Counted from the first letter of the stretch, positions 7,337-14,865 are shown. The stretch is 18,824 bases of DNA from an uncultured Bacilli bacterium (GCA_947631655.1 CANRME010000014.1:1-18824), one strand, 5' to 3'. The notes: generated by a model not told the origin, from the letters alone. Program-made: numbers and translations.

Positions 7337-7401
7337 TATTATAACCAATTATTTGAATAATTTGTTAATAATTGTAAAGATACTTGACATTATGCTAAAA
7401 T
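7337..7401. promoter_or_regulatory. Divergent promoter region
   Basis: Plus strand: -35 TTGTAA (7372-7377), 18-nt spacer, -10 TAAAAT (7396-7401) with TG one base upstream; the radical SAM ATG follows 16 bases later. Minus strand: TATAAT near 7337-7342 with a weaker TTAACA at 19 nt, serving the gene that starts at 7315. Confidence 0.55.
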
Positions 7402-7416
7402 ATTGGTGGTGGTTTT

Positions 7417-8331
7417 ATGTTTAATTATACTTTGGATAATAAAAGATACCATACTTTAAATTATGAATACAAAAAGAAGTATCACATGAAAGTAACGAAG
7501 ATTAGTTTAAATGCTAATTTAGGATGTCCAAATATTAAAAATAATAAAGGTTGTATATATTGTTTAGAAAAATCGGGTTCGTTTGGAGGAGATCCTAAGA
7601 AAAGCTTATTAAAACAGTTTTATGATATTAAAGAAGTTATTGATAAGAAATGGGCGCCATGTAAGTATATAGCTTATTTTCAAGCAGGAACGAATACTTT
7701 TGCACCTGTCGCATATTTAAAAAAGATGTATGAACCATTTTTAGAACTAGATGATGTTGTAGGTATTGACATTGCTACCAGAAGTGATGCGATTTCCGAT
7801 GAAGTACTAGATTACTTAAGTGAATTAAATAAAAAAACCGATTTAACTATTGAATTAGGGTTACAAAGTAGTAAAAATGAAACTTTAAATTTAATTAATA
7901 GAGGGCATGATGTTGATAACTTTGTTAAAATGGTTTATAAATTAAATGAAAAAAATATTAAAGTAGTTGTGCATATTATTAATTCTCTACCCTATGAAAC
8001 AGAAGAAGATATGTTAAATACGGCGAAGTTATTAAATACTTTACCTATTTGGGGTGTTAAGTTTCATATGCTAGCAATTTTAAAAGGAACTCCTTTAGAA
8101 GAGTTATATAAAGAAAAAAAGTTTAAACTACTTACTAAAGATGAATATATAGATATTGTCATAAAACAATTAGAATTATTAAGACCGGAAATAGTAGTAC
8201 ACCGAATTACTTCGGATTTTGGTAAAGATGATTTAATCGCACCCAATTTTTTACTTAAAAAAACAAATCTCATAAATGATATTGATAAAGAAATGAAGAG
8301 AAGAGATACTTATCAAGGGATTTATTCATAA
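7417..8331 (+). CDS. Radical SAM protein, TIGR01212 (YhcC-like) family
   Basis: 304 residues. The SAM-cleaving [4Fe-4S] cluster motif is C37-x8-C46-x2-C49 (GCPNIKNNKGCIYC), the extended spacing typical of the TIGR01212/YhcC family rather than the usual CxxxCxxC. Other family-like marks are the N-terminal YEYKKKYHMKVTKISLNAN, YFQAGTNTFAP, the GIDIATRSDAI segment, LTIELGLQS and HIINSLPYET. The cellular substrate of this family is not well settled, and nothing here decides it. Start ATG with GGTGG upstream. The last 10 bases overlap the convergent small secreted-protein gene. Confidence 0.88.
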   Translation: MFNYTLDNKRYHTLNYEYKKKYHMKVTKISLNANLGCPNIKNNKGCIYCLEKSGSFGGDPKKSLLKQFYDIKEVIDKKWAPCKYIAYFQAGTNTFAPVAYLKKMYEPFLELDDVVGIDIATRSDAISDEVLDYLSELNKKTDLTIELGLQSSKNETLNLINRGHDVDNFVKMVYKLNEKNIKVVVHIINSLPYETEEDMLNTAKLLNTLPIWGVKFHMLAILKGTPLEELYKEKKFKLLTKDEYIDIVIKQLELLRPEIVVHRITSDFGKDDLIAPNFLLKKTNLINDIDKEMKRRDTYQGIYS

Positions 8332-8624
8332 ATTATTTTGGTAGCAAATACGCCTTTTGTTTTAACTTCGTTTATTAAGTCTTCCTTAAAATTATTTTCT
8401 AAGTAAAGTAAGTATTTTTCTCGATAATCTTTTAATTGCACAAGTCGTGTGGCATTTTTTAAGTCAAAGCAAAAATCATAACTGCATAAAGTTTTGATTT
8501 TTTTAGGTTCATTTAGAAGCATTTCTTGGTTCAAGAAAACACTTAAATTATCTTCAGTCGCAGCGATAACACTACCAAACAAAAATAAAAAAAGTAAACT
8601 ACAAGTAATAAGCATTTTCTTCAT
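8322..8624 (-). CDS. Small secreted protein, unknown
   Basis: 100 residues; not recognised. It starts with a classic signal peptide (MKKMLITCSLLFLFLFGSV) and a likely cleavage after IAA at about residue 22; the mature part is about 78 residues, with C47 and C52 (CSYDFC) close together, which could be a redox or disulfide pair. Start ATG at 8624 has AGGTGA upstream. The signal peptide contains C8, but there is no lipobox. It overlaps the 3' end of the radical SAM gene by 10 bases in convergent orientation. The Shine-Dalgarno lies inside a 14-bp palindrome. Confidence 0.75.
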   Translation of the reverse strand: MKKMLITCSLLFLFLFGSVIAATEDNLSVFLNQEMLLNEPKKIKTLCSYDFCFDLKNATRLVQLKDYREKYLLYLENNFKEDLINEVKTKGVFATKIIYE

Positions 8625-8630
8625 AATATC

Positions 8631-8644
8631 ACCTAATATTAGGT
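8631..8644. promoter_or_regulatory. 14-bp perfect palindrome over a ribosome binding site
   Basis: ACCTAATATTAGGT is a perfect inverted repeat immediately before the start of the secreted-protein gene and in the intergenic space shared with the flavoprotein gene. It may be an operator or simply a chance AT-rich palindrome. Confidence 0.3.
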
Positions 8645-8720
8645 TTTACAAAAAACGACAATATATACGGTATAAGAAAAATTTTTTAGAACATAATACT
8701 AGATGAAAGAAGGAATTATT

Positions 8721-9260
8721 ATGGTAATTATTGTCGGTTCAAGAAGAGAAGGAAATTCTTATTATTTAGCAAATAAAATAAAAGAAGGATTAGCTAAAGA
8801 AAGAATTAGAACAACGATAATTACACCGGGGAATCAAAAGATTCATATATGTACAGGATGTATGGATTGTGATAAAAATGGGGTTTGTGATTTTACGGAT
8901 GATATGAAAAATAATATTGATATTTTAAAAAATGAAGAATATATTTTGTTTATAACACCGACCAGATGGAACATTTTGTCTGGAGACTTAAAAATATTTA
9001 TGGATAGATTGAATCCTATGTATGCAACGCAAGATTTAAAGGGTAAAAAAATGATTGCCGTTGCTATCGCCGCGAAAGGAAAAGAATTATATAGTAGCGA
9101 GGCAGCGATTAGTTCCCTACTTTCCTTTGCCGAAAGTGCAAAGATGAATGTTGTTTTAACCAAAGAATTTAATAATTGTTTATATAGTAATGATATTTTA
9201 AATAAAGAAAATGAAGTCCAAGACTTCATTAATGAACTAGTAAAATTAATTAATGCTTAG
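8721..9260 (+). CDS. Iron-sulfur flavoprotein / NADPH-dependent FMN reductase family
   Basis: 179 residues from the chosen start. The fold signature is the flavodoxin-like phosphate-binding loop GSRREGNS at 6-13, followed by C44-x2-C47-x2-C50-x5-C56 (CTGCMDCDKNGVC), the compact motif that binds a [4Fe-4S] cluster in iron-sulfur flavoproteins (Isf family). TPTRWNILSGDLKIFMDRL matches the FMN-contacting segment of the family. Probably a cytosolic electron carrier or reductase in anaerobic metabolism. An in-frame ATG at 8703 has no ribosome binding site; the one at 8721 has AAGGA 6 nt upstream. The 3' end overlaps the convergent hydrogenase gene by 11 bases. Confidence 0.88.
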   Translation: MVIIVGSRREGNSYYLANKIKEGLAKERIRTTIITPGNQKIHICTGCMDCDKNGVCDFTDDMKNNIDILKNEEYILFITPTRWNILSGDLKIFMDRLNPMYATQDLKGKKMIAVAIAAKGKELYSSEAAISSLLSFAESAKMNVVLTKEFNNCLYSNDILNKENEVQDFINELVKLINA

Positions 9261-10674
9261 TATGCAAAAGTTTTTTAGCTTTAGGGCTTAAAGGTTTTTC
9301 TAAATAGTCATTATATAACTTAATAATATCTGGGTTTTCATAAGAAGACCGGATATTTTTTTCTTGATCTCTTTTGTATAAACCTTTAATGCGTTCATTT
9401 TTAATTTTTAGAGCATCGTCCATATTTATTAGAGGTTGGCCTCCCCCACCAATGCAACCACCAACACAGTTCATAACTTCGATAAATTGGTATTTATCCG
9501 GATTTCCTTCGATTTCTTTTAAAAGTCTTTTAGCATTAGACATACCATCTACTATCGCAACTCTTATGATTTTATCATCTACTTTAACAATAGCTTCTCT
9601 TACGCCATCTAAACCTCTAATACTAGTAAATTCTAGATTTTGTAGGGTTTTATTAGTTAAGAAATGATAAGTGGTTCTTAAAGCGGCTTCCATAACACCA
9701 CCCGTGTTACCAAATATTACACCGGCTCCACTACCTTCACCTAAAATAGTATCCATCTCTTCTTCTTTAATATCTTCGTATTTTAAATGATTCTTTTTAA
9801 TATATTCCGCAATTTCATAAAGTGTTATCACCGCATTGGTATCTTGATTCCCCTCTAAAGTTATTTCATATTTTTTAGCAGTACAAGGGGTTATAGCAAC
9901 CGTAAAAATATTATCTTTATCTAAATGATTAATTTCGGTAAAATAATTTTTAACAATACTTCCCATCATGCCAATCGGACTTTTACAAGATGAAATATGG
10001 GGAACTAAATCGGGATAAAAACTTTCTGCATATTTCACCCAAGCTGGACAGCAACTGGTAAACATTGGTAAGTTTTTATTTTCTTTTAATCTTTCGATTA
10101 ACTCACTTGCTTCTTCCATAATAGTTAAATCCGCTCCAAAAGTGGTATCTAAAACATAATCAAAACCCATATTATGTTTTAGAAAACCAACTAACTTAGA
10201 TAACGTAAAAGTACCATAAGGAAGATTAAATATTTCTCCAAAAGTTACTCTGGTGGCGGGCGAAATATAAGCAATACATATTTTTTTATTTTGTTTAGCT
10301 TCTTCTAATCTTGTAATATCATTTATGGGTTTTAAACATTTAGTAGGACAAGTAGTGATACATTGTCCACAATTAACACATAAACTACTATCTTCACCAA
10401 AATCTAAACCCTCTTTTTTAGTACAAGTTAATTTACATTGACCACAATTAATGCAATCTTCCACGATTCTTCTAATAGCAATGTTATCTTCGTTAATTTT
10501 AACGGCATTAGGGACAACCGTTTCGGCATCGATCAAATAATCATTTTCGACTATTTCAAATAAACGGGCAGGAGCACTACACATTTTACAAGTGTAATTA
10601 GGTAATTCAATAAATTTTTGATTTTCTTGTTCTTCATCAAAGACAAAGCCACATATTTTACATCTATATTTCAT
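9250..10674 (-). CDS. [FeFe] hydrogenase, group B-like, with N-terminal rubredoxin-like domain
   Basis: 474 residues. Domain order: a rubredoxin-like knot with C5-x2-C8 and C29-x2-C32; two [4Fe-4S] ferredoxin clusters (C74, C77, C80, C84 and C99, C102, C105, C109); then the H-cluster domain with L1 TSCCPAW (206-212), L2 TPCTAKKYE (262-270) and L3 MNCVGGCIGGGGQP (401-414). All cysteines for the active-site cluster are present, so it should be catalytically competent if HydE, HydF and HydG maturases exist elsewhere. T before PC in L2 (M in group A enzymes) and MNC in L3 point to group B. It would reduce protons with electrons from fermentation. SDR-hydrogenase operon: the SDR stop is 8 bases upstream, with AGAGGT 7 nt before this ATG. 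Confidence 0.92.
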   Translation of the reverse strand: MKYRCKICGFVFDEEQENQKFIELPNYTCKMCSAPARLFEIVENDYLIDAETVVPNAVKINEDNIAIRRIVEDCINCGQCKLTCTKKEGLDFGEDSSLCVNCGQCITTCPTKCLKPINDITRLEEAKQNKKICIAYISPATRVTFGEIFNLPYGTFTLSKLVGFLKHNMGFDYVLDTTFGADLTIMEEASELIERLKENKNLPMFTSCCPAWVKYAESFYPDLVPHISSCKSPIGMMGSIVKNYFTEINHLDKDNIFTVAITPCTAKKYEITLEGNQDTNAVITLYEIAEYIKKNHLKYEDIKEEEMDTILGEGSGAGVIFGNTGGVMEAALRTTYHFLTNKTLQNLEFTSIRGLDGVREAIVKVDDKIIRVAIVDGMSNAKRLLKEIEGNPDKYQFIEVMNCVGGCIGGGGQPLINMDDALKIKNERIKGLYKRDQEKNIRSSYENPDIIKLYNDYLEKPLSPKAKKLLHTKH

Positions 10675-10682
10675 AAATACCT

Positions 10683-11480
10683 CTACTCAAAAAAGTTTCT
10701 CTTTTTAAAACTAGCAGTTAAGAAGCGCATGAAAGCCCGACGATTAGTTAACCAAGTAAATTTAACATTATTTTTCGTATTATTAACAATTTTATTAACC
10801 ATAAATTCGGCGATAGTTTCAGGATAGTCACCTAAAATATTATAAATATTTTTAGTTTTAGCATCTAATTCAATAGTTTTATTATCAACTGAATTAGAAA
10901 TAAAATGGGTAATCATAATACCAGGAGTAATTTTACCAACTAAAATTGGTAAATTTAATTTATCTATTTCAAAACCAAGACTTTCCGTAAAATAAGTTAC
11001 TCCTCTTTTAGCAGTGCCATATAAAGATAAACCTAAGATTTTAGCATCATTACTACCATGACCTTCAACGTTATAAATCGCTCCAAAACCTTGTTTTTGC
11101 ATAATAGGAATTATTTCTTTAGAACAAATAATAGTTCCTTTTAAATCAATATCGATTAATCTATCAATAACTTTTGTATCTAAATTCCAAATTGCTTCAT
11201 TGGGTTGATTAACACCAGCATTATTAATCCATATATCGATGGTTTTAAGTTCATCTATTGTTTTAGTAATAACATTTTTAACATCACTTTCTTTAGTTAC
11301 ATCACAAAGGAAAGCTAAGACTTTGCCTTTACCTTTAATACTTTCTAATTCATTTTTAGCTTTTACTAAATCTTCTTCACTAACATCACATACTACCACA
11401 TTAAAGTTTTTTTCTTTAAAGAATCTTAGCATAGCTAGACCAAAACCTCTAGCGCTACCCGTTATAACTACTGTTTTCAT
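10683..11480 (-). CDS. Short-chain dehydrogenase/reductase (SDR)
   Basis: 265 residues. Rossmann fold with TGSARGFG at 7-14, an aspartate at the end of strand 2 (D32) that suggests NAD(H) preference, D60-V61 and NNAG (86-89). The catalytic pair is Y154-x3-K158 (YGTAK). The usual catalytic serine 13 residues before the tyrosine is replaced by His (VEGHGSND); a Ser is present two positions later. GxGS before the YGxxK motif also occurs in the NYC1/NOL chlorophyll b reductase-like SDRs; a chlorophyll substrate is not plausible here. ATG at 11480 has AGTAGGT upstream. First gene of an operon with the hydrogenase, so a role in reductant handling is possible. Confidence 0.88.
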   Translation of the reverse strand: MKTVVITGSARGFGLAMLRFFKEKNFNVVVCDVSEEDLVKAKNELESIKGKGKVLAFLCDVTKESDVKNVITKTIDELKTIDIWINNAGVNQPNEAIWNLDTKVIDRLIDIDLKGTIICSKEIIPIMQKQGFGAIYNVEGHGSNDAKILGLSLYGTAKRGVTYFTESLGFEIDKLNLPILVGKITPGIMITHFISNSVDNKTIELDAKTKNIYNILGDYPETIAEFMVNKIVNNTKNNVKFTWLTNRRAFMRFLTASFKKRNFFE

Positions 11481-11500
11481 ATATACCTACTTTCATTTTA

Positions 11501-11529
11501 AGTATATCAAAAACTTAGAATTTAGTCCA
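11501..11529 (-). promoter_or_regulatory. Promoter of the SDR-hydrogenase operon
   Basis: Minus strand TGGACT (11524-11529), 17 nt, TATACT (11501-11506). The -10 is good and the -35 is moderate. Confidence 0.5.
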
Positions 11530-11551
11530 TTATTAAGAAATCATTTTTTAC

Positions 11552-12940
11552 TTAAGGAGCTAGGACATATGGATTATCATATGTTCCATCTCCACTGGTT
11601 ATTTTTGTATCATGAGTTAGATATACAACAGGCTCAATGGAATAAGCACAATTTGTATAAGAATCTGAAATAACAGTAGGATTTTTGTAATGTAGAAAAA
11701 GTATTTGATCAGTTGTGTTCATAAATGCAATCATTGTTGCTGTATAACGTTTTGTGAATAGCCAATTATTTTCTCCGCACTCAGCAATATTAGTATTTAA
11801 CGTTTTAGTTAAACATTCATTTCTTACATTACCACCAACTGCATAGCCAAAATCACTAGGATATATAAGTCCTACTCGACCATCCCAAACTGAAGATTTC
11901 ATAAGTTCAGTTTTGTTATCACTTCTTTCTGAATTATAGAAACTCTCAGCTGTTCCCATTAATGCACTACCTATATCCCATCTGATATTCTCAATATATT
12001 GTTTAGTAGTCTCTCGTATCCCTTCATCAGTAAATGAACATTTCTGCGTTTCGCCATTACTTCCATTAGGACATGCTCCTTTAGCACATAGTCCTTCTTG
12101 TCGATTCCAATACAAACTATTACTAGTTAATTCATTTGAATTATAGTTTGTATTTAATTCATATCCGGGATTTAATGTTTTCATTAGTGTAGAATTTGCC
12201 CAGTCGCTAATACCCCTATCAGTAGCTGCCCCATTTTCTTTGTTATAATTATCAAAAGGTAAGCCATTTGTAACAGGTGTAGCATTCATAATTTTTATTA
12301 AATTTTGTTTAGTTGTTGTTCCATCCCCGTTTATTTTTTCAATATCTTTAAATGAACCAATAATTCTCCACCTTTCACATGTCTTTTCTGTAGGATTACT
12401 ATAATCTTCACAATTAAACCAGATATAATTTGCAGGATTAGCGCCAATGTATCTTCCATTTTGATCTGGATCATCAAAAGCTAAGATATTTGTAAATTTT
12501 TCTCCTTCTTCTAATAAACATTCAGACATTTCTTTTCCTTCACATGATTTCATATGAAAGGGACTTTTTACAAAAAATACGGTACATTTATCCGGACCAT
12601 TTATATCAGCATTTAGTTTCCAAGAATCATCATTCCAATTAATATTAGTTATATTACCATTTTCACATTCAATATGGGAATATACATATCCTTCTTCTTT
12701 AGTAGGAAATTTATTTGTCGATTTTTCTTGGTCATCTAATTTAACTGATAAAATAATATCTTTACTATAGAATTTATCTACAGTAGTATATATAATTCTT
12801 TTATTATATTTTATTTGATATAGTGCATAACTACTTCCTATGGCTACTATTAATAGTAATAAACATACACCTATTATTATTTTATTTTTATTCCCTTTTT
12901 GGATTTTATTTAATTCTTTTTCGGGGTTAAAAGTTCTCAT
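11552..12940 (-). CDS. Membrane-anchored surface protein, paralog 2 (poly-G promoter)
   Basis: 462 residues, function unknown. The first 61 residues are nearly identical to paralogs 1 and 3: basic leader, hydrophobic segment about 21-42, then SSYALYQIKYNKRIIYTTVD. A variable small domain follows (about 62-124, with cysteines in IECENG and DKCTV), then the shared module beginning C-x(5)-SECLLEE and continuing RYIGANPANYIWFNC, CERWRIIGSF, LMKTLNPGYE, YIENIRWDIGSA, GLIYPSDFGYA, VVYLTHDTKITSGDGTY-DNPYVLAP. It differs from paralog 1 mainly in the middle of the module, while the two ends are conserved. It carries the G10-spacer promoter and Shine-Dalgarno hairpin. Separated from paralog 3 by the RNA locus at 13055-13353. 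Confidence 0.85.
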   Translation of the reverse strand: MRTFNPEKELNKIQKGNKNKIIIGVCLLLLIVAIGSSYALYQIKYNKRIIYTTVDKFYSKDIILSVKLDDQEKSTNKFPTKEEGYVYSHIECENGNITNINWNDDSWKLNADINGPDKCTVFFVKSPFHMKSCEGKEMSECLLEEGEKFTNILAFDDPDQNGRYIGANPANYIWFNCEDYSNPTEKTCERWRIIGSFKDIEKINGDGTTTKQNLIKIMNATPVTNGLPFDNYNKENGAATDRGISDWANSTLMKTLNPGYELNTNYNSNELTSNSLYWNRQEGLCAKGACPNGSNGETQKCSFTDEGIRETTKQYIENIRWDIGSALMGTAESFYNSERSDNKTELMKSSVWDGRVGLIYPSDFGYAVGGNVRNECLTKTLNTNIAECGENNWLFTKRYTATMIAFMNTTDQILFLHYKNPTVISDSYTNCAYSIEPVVYLTHDTKITSGDGTYDNPYVLAP

Positions 12941-12969
12941 ATATACACATTCCTACCTTATGTGTATAT
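12941..12969 (-). promoter_or_regulatory. 5' leader hairpin with Shine-Dalgarno in the loop (paralog 2)
   Basis: Same perfect 10-bp stem (ATATACACAT/ATGTGTATAT) and AAGGTAGGA loop as at 4622-4650, directly before the ATG. Confidence 0.7.
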
Positions 12970-12998
12970 CTTATCATTTAACACCCCCCCCCCGTCAA
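12968..12998 (-). promoter_or_regulatory. Promoter with G10 tract in the spacer (paralog 2)
   Basis: TTGACG at 12993-12998, 19-nt spacer, TAAGAT at 12968-12973 with an extended TG. The C run on the plus strand is 12984-12993, again 10 long. It differs from the paralog 1 promoter by one base in the spacer (TGTTAAATGA versus TGTAAAATGA). Confidence 0.75.
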
Positions 12999-13010
12999 GA
13001 AAAATTTATG

Positions 13011-13040
13011 TTGCATTTTTAGTAAATTTATGTATATAAT
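13011..13040 (+). promoter_or_regulatory. Promoter of the plus-strand antisense RNA
   Basis: TTGCAT (13011-13016), 18 nt, TATAAT (13035-13040). No protein frame follows; the transcript from about 13047 runs into the terminator at 13113-13155. Confidence 0.6.
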
Positions 13041-13046
13041 ATATGT

Positions 13047-13155
13047 AGAAACAAGAAAAGAGATACATTTGATTTTCGCTAGTTAGATGTTTCTCGGTCC
13101 AAAAATTGTGTTAAGAAACACCTATTCACAGTGATGAGTAGGTGCTTCTTTTTTT
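13047..13155 (+). ncRNA. Candidate antisense (antitoxin) RNA
   Basis: About 110 nt between a good promoter and a strong intrinsic terminator, with no ribosome binding site or frame. It is complementary to the 3' part of the minus-strand transcript, whose small hydrophobic frame stops at 13154. Convergent 3' overlap of this kind is the layout of B. subtilis txpA/ratA and bsrG/SR4. Confidence 0.55.
13113..13155 (+). terminator. Intrinsic terminator of the antisense RNA
   Basis: AAGAAACACCTA pairs with TAGGTGCTTCTT (12 bp, one G-U/A-C position), loop of 14 bases, then a run of Ts to 13155. Confidence 0.8.
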
Positions 13156-13222
13156 AGTCTTTTGACTGATAAATTTTTGATAATACTATTAAAAGTATTA
13201 TTAAGATTACTATGTAATCCAA
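13154..13222 (-). CDS. Candidate 22-residue hydrophobic toxin peptide
   Basis: A frame with TTG start (GGAG 6 nt upstream) encodes a 22-residue peptide with a core of YIVILIILLIVLSKIY and the polar end QSKD. One membrane span with a charged tail is what type I toxins look like (Fst, TxpA and relatives), though this one is shorter than most. The frame is closed by TAA just upstream, so TTG is the only plausible start. A competing frame from the ATG at 13238 (38 codons, to 13122) follows the stronger GGAGGA site but has no hydrophobic or family character; it might be a coupled leader peptide. Very short length makes this uncertain. Confidence 0.4.
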   Translation of the reverse strand: MDYIVILIILLIVLSKIYQSKD

Positions 13223-13324
13223 AATTTACTCCATTCATAGGACCCCACTTCCTCCATATATTTATTTTCATAAAAATGGACCGAGGTTAAAACACCCTAA
13301 CTATCAAATGTATCTCTATATATA

Positions 13325-13353
13325 ATTATAGTTATTAGTTAATAATTTGTCTA
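13325..13353 (-). promoter_or_regulatory. Promoter of the candidate toxin mRNA
   Basis: TAGACA (13348-13353), 17 nt, TATAAT (13325-13330). Conserved with 4867-4895, including the imperfect inverted repeat over the -35 (13341-13365). Confidence 0.65.
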
Positions 13354-13394
13354 GTGTAAATTGTTATTTTTTGTAAATATATATTTTTCTTATA

Positions 13395-14852
13395 CTATGC
13401 CGATAGAACATAGGGACTTGCATATGTACCATCACCTGATGTTATTTTAGCATCGTTAGTTAAGTACAAAGTAGGACGGGTTATACTCGCTTCAAAGGGA
13501 CAAGTTCCCCAAACGCAACTTCCTGAAGAAATAACAAATCCTCTAGGAGCAATATAATATATATAATCGGTATAATTATAATGAGGAGCATATGGTAGTA
13601 ATGTTGCCTCATAATCAGATGAGTATAACCAATCCTTTTGGTAACAAGCTTGTGTATCATATCCATATAAAGCCTTTCCTAAACAAAAATCACGATTTGC
13701 TCCACTATTATTTCCAGATGTAGCAAAACCAAAATCACTTGGATACATTATGGCAACATATCCTTTCCATTTGGCGGGATAGCCTGTTGGTATTATTTCT
13801 CCTCTTTCGGATTCATAAAATTGATCTGCAGTTAGATCATTACCATTTCCCGAAACACCATAAGCACCTATATCCCATTCAACATATTCTGCCATGGTTC
13901 TGGTTTTTTCTTTTAAACCTTTGGACCCAAGATTACATTCTATAGATGAACCATCAAATAATCCAGAAAGTTGATCGTCTTGGGAAGTATGCGTGGTGGT
14001 AGTACTTGCTATACATTTACCATCTTCTCTATTCCAATATAAACTTCCTTTTAATCCTTCTCCCATTAATTCATTATCTTCATATCCGGGATTTAATAAC
14101 ATCATTAAACGAGCATCACTCCAATTATTACTACCACAATCTGCTTTAGATGAACCAACTCCATTTGGTTTATTATCCCAGGCCATATAACCTATACTTT
14201 CATTCCTTATGATTTTTACTAAATTTTCTTTAGTAGTTGTGCCATCCGCATTTACTTTCTCAATATTTTTAAAGGAACCAATGATTCTCCATCTTTCACA
14301 TGTTTCTTCAGTTGGATTACTATAATCGTCACAATTAAACCAGATATAATTTGCGGGGTCTTTTCCATAATATCTGGCATTCCCTACTGGGTCATCATAT
14401 GCTAATTCTTTATTGTATTGTAATTCTTTCTTTAATAAACACTCTGATATTTCTGTATCTTTACATATTGCTGATTTAAAGGGATTACTAGTAAATTTAA
14501 TATTACATCTATTAGGTTTATCTAATTTTAGTTCTAGTTCCCATGTTTCGCTATTAAAATTAGCAGTTACATTTTCATTTTCACATTCTATTCCTTCATA
14601 TAAATATCCTTCTTCTTTGGAGGGAAAATCTTCCTTTTTTACATTGTCTATATAAACAGATATTTGAATATCTTTACTATAGAATTTATCTACAGTAGTA
14701 TATATAATTCTTTTATTATATTTTATTTGATATAAAGCATAACTACTTCCTATGGCTATTATTAATAGTAAAGATATTACACCTATTATTATTTTATTTT
14801 TATTTCCTTTTTGGATTTTATTTAATTCTTTTTCGGGATTAAATACTCTCAT
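13395..14852 (-). CDS. Membrane-anchored surface protein, paralog 3 (XRE-linked promoter)
   Basis: 485 residues, function unknown. N-terminal 62 residues are nearly identical to paralog 1 (MRVFNPEKELNKIQKGNKNK, hydrophobic 21-42, GSSYALYQ), then a small domain (ECENEN...NRCNI) and the shared module from C-x(5)-SECLLKK through RYYGKDPANYIWFNC, CERWRIIGSF, LMMLLNPGYE, AIMYPSDFGFATSG, RPTLYLTNDAKITSGDGTY. The variable loops carry long Ser/Thr/Gly/Asn inserts and several cysteine pairs (for example CVWGTCPF), fitting an extracellular location. Unlike paralogs 1, 2 and 4 there is no G run upstream: it has a conventional promoter and AGGAG 7 nt before the ATG. It is divergent from an XRE regulator, with operator-like sites between. 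Confidence 0.85.
   Translation of the reverse strand: MRVFNPEKELNKIQKGNKNKIIIGVISLLLIIAIGSSYALYQIKYNKRIIYTTVDKFYSKDIQISVYIDNVKKEDFPSKEEGYLYEGIECENENVTANFNSETWELELKLDKPNRCNIKFTSNPFKSAICKDTEISECLLKKELQYNKELAYDDPVGNARYYGKDPANYIWFNCDDYSNPTEETCERWRIIGSFKNIEKVNADGTTTKENLVKIIRNESIGYMAWDNKPNGVGSSKADCGSNNWSDARLMMLLNPGYEDNELMGEGLKGSLYWNREDGKCIASTTTTHTSQDDQLSGLFDGSSIECNLGSKGLKEKTRTMAEYVEWDIGAYGVSGNGNDLTADQFYESERGEIIPTGYPAKWKGYVAIMYPSDFGFATSGNNSGANRDFCLGKALYGYDTQACYQKDWLYSSDYEATLLPYAPHYNYTDYIYYIAPRGFVISSGSCVWGTCPFEASITRPTLYLTNDAKITSGDGTYASPYVLSA
14671..14852 (-). repeat. Duplicated anchor-coding segment (coding part only)
   Basis: The first 180 coding bases of paralog 3 match those of paralogs 1 and 2 with few differences; similarity stops at the start codon, so the promoter was not copied. 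Confidence 0.75.
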
Positions 14853-14865
14853 ACTATTGCTCCTT

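Larger units (their letters stand above)
12760..13020 (-). repeat. Duplicated promoter-plus-anchor cassette, copy 2
   Basis: Near-identical partner of 4441-4700: first 180 coding bases, leader hairpin, promoter and about 20 bases beyond the -35, ending at TTGCATTTTT. In this copy the TTGCAT end also supplies the -35 of a plus-strand promoter. Confidence 0.8.
13055..13317 (-). ncRNA. Structured minus-strand transcript with paired 5' and 3' ends (candidate toxin mRNA)
   Basis: The promoter at 13325-13353 would start RNA at about 13317. Three segments near the 5' end pair in order with three near the 3' end: AGAGATACATTTGAT (13303-13317) with 13059-13073, 15 bp perfect; TAGTTAG with 13080-13086, 7 bp; and CTCGGTCCA with 13093-13101 (partner 13277-13285), 9 bp perfect. 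The 3' arm is followed by TTTTCTT, so the stem would also act as terminator. End-to-end pairing is typical of type I toxin mRNAs that are made in an untranslated form. The inverted repeat could alternatively be the ends of a miniature transposon, but the match of its edges with promoter start and T run favours an RNA. Confidence 0.55.

Noticed and set aside
10683..11480. Chlorophyll b reductase function for the SDR
   Set aside because: Only the GxGS/YGxxK neighbourhood resembles NYC1/NOL; the host is an anaerobic Bacillota without photosynthesis genes in view.
13122..13238. 38-codon frame behind the GGAGGA site as the toxin
   Set aside because: Its product is polar, with no membrane span and no family mark; the overlapping frame encodes the hydrophobic peptide. 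Kept only as a possible leader peptide.
13059..13317. Miniature inverted-repeat transposon
   Set aside because: The inverted repeats fit, but no target-site duplication is evident, and the repeat edges coincide with a predicted transcription start and a T run, so an RNA structure explains them better. Not fully excluded.
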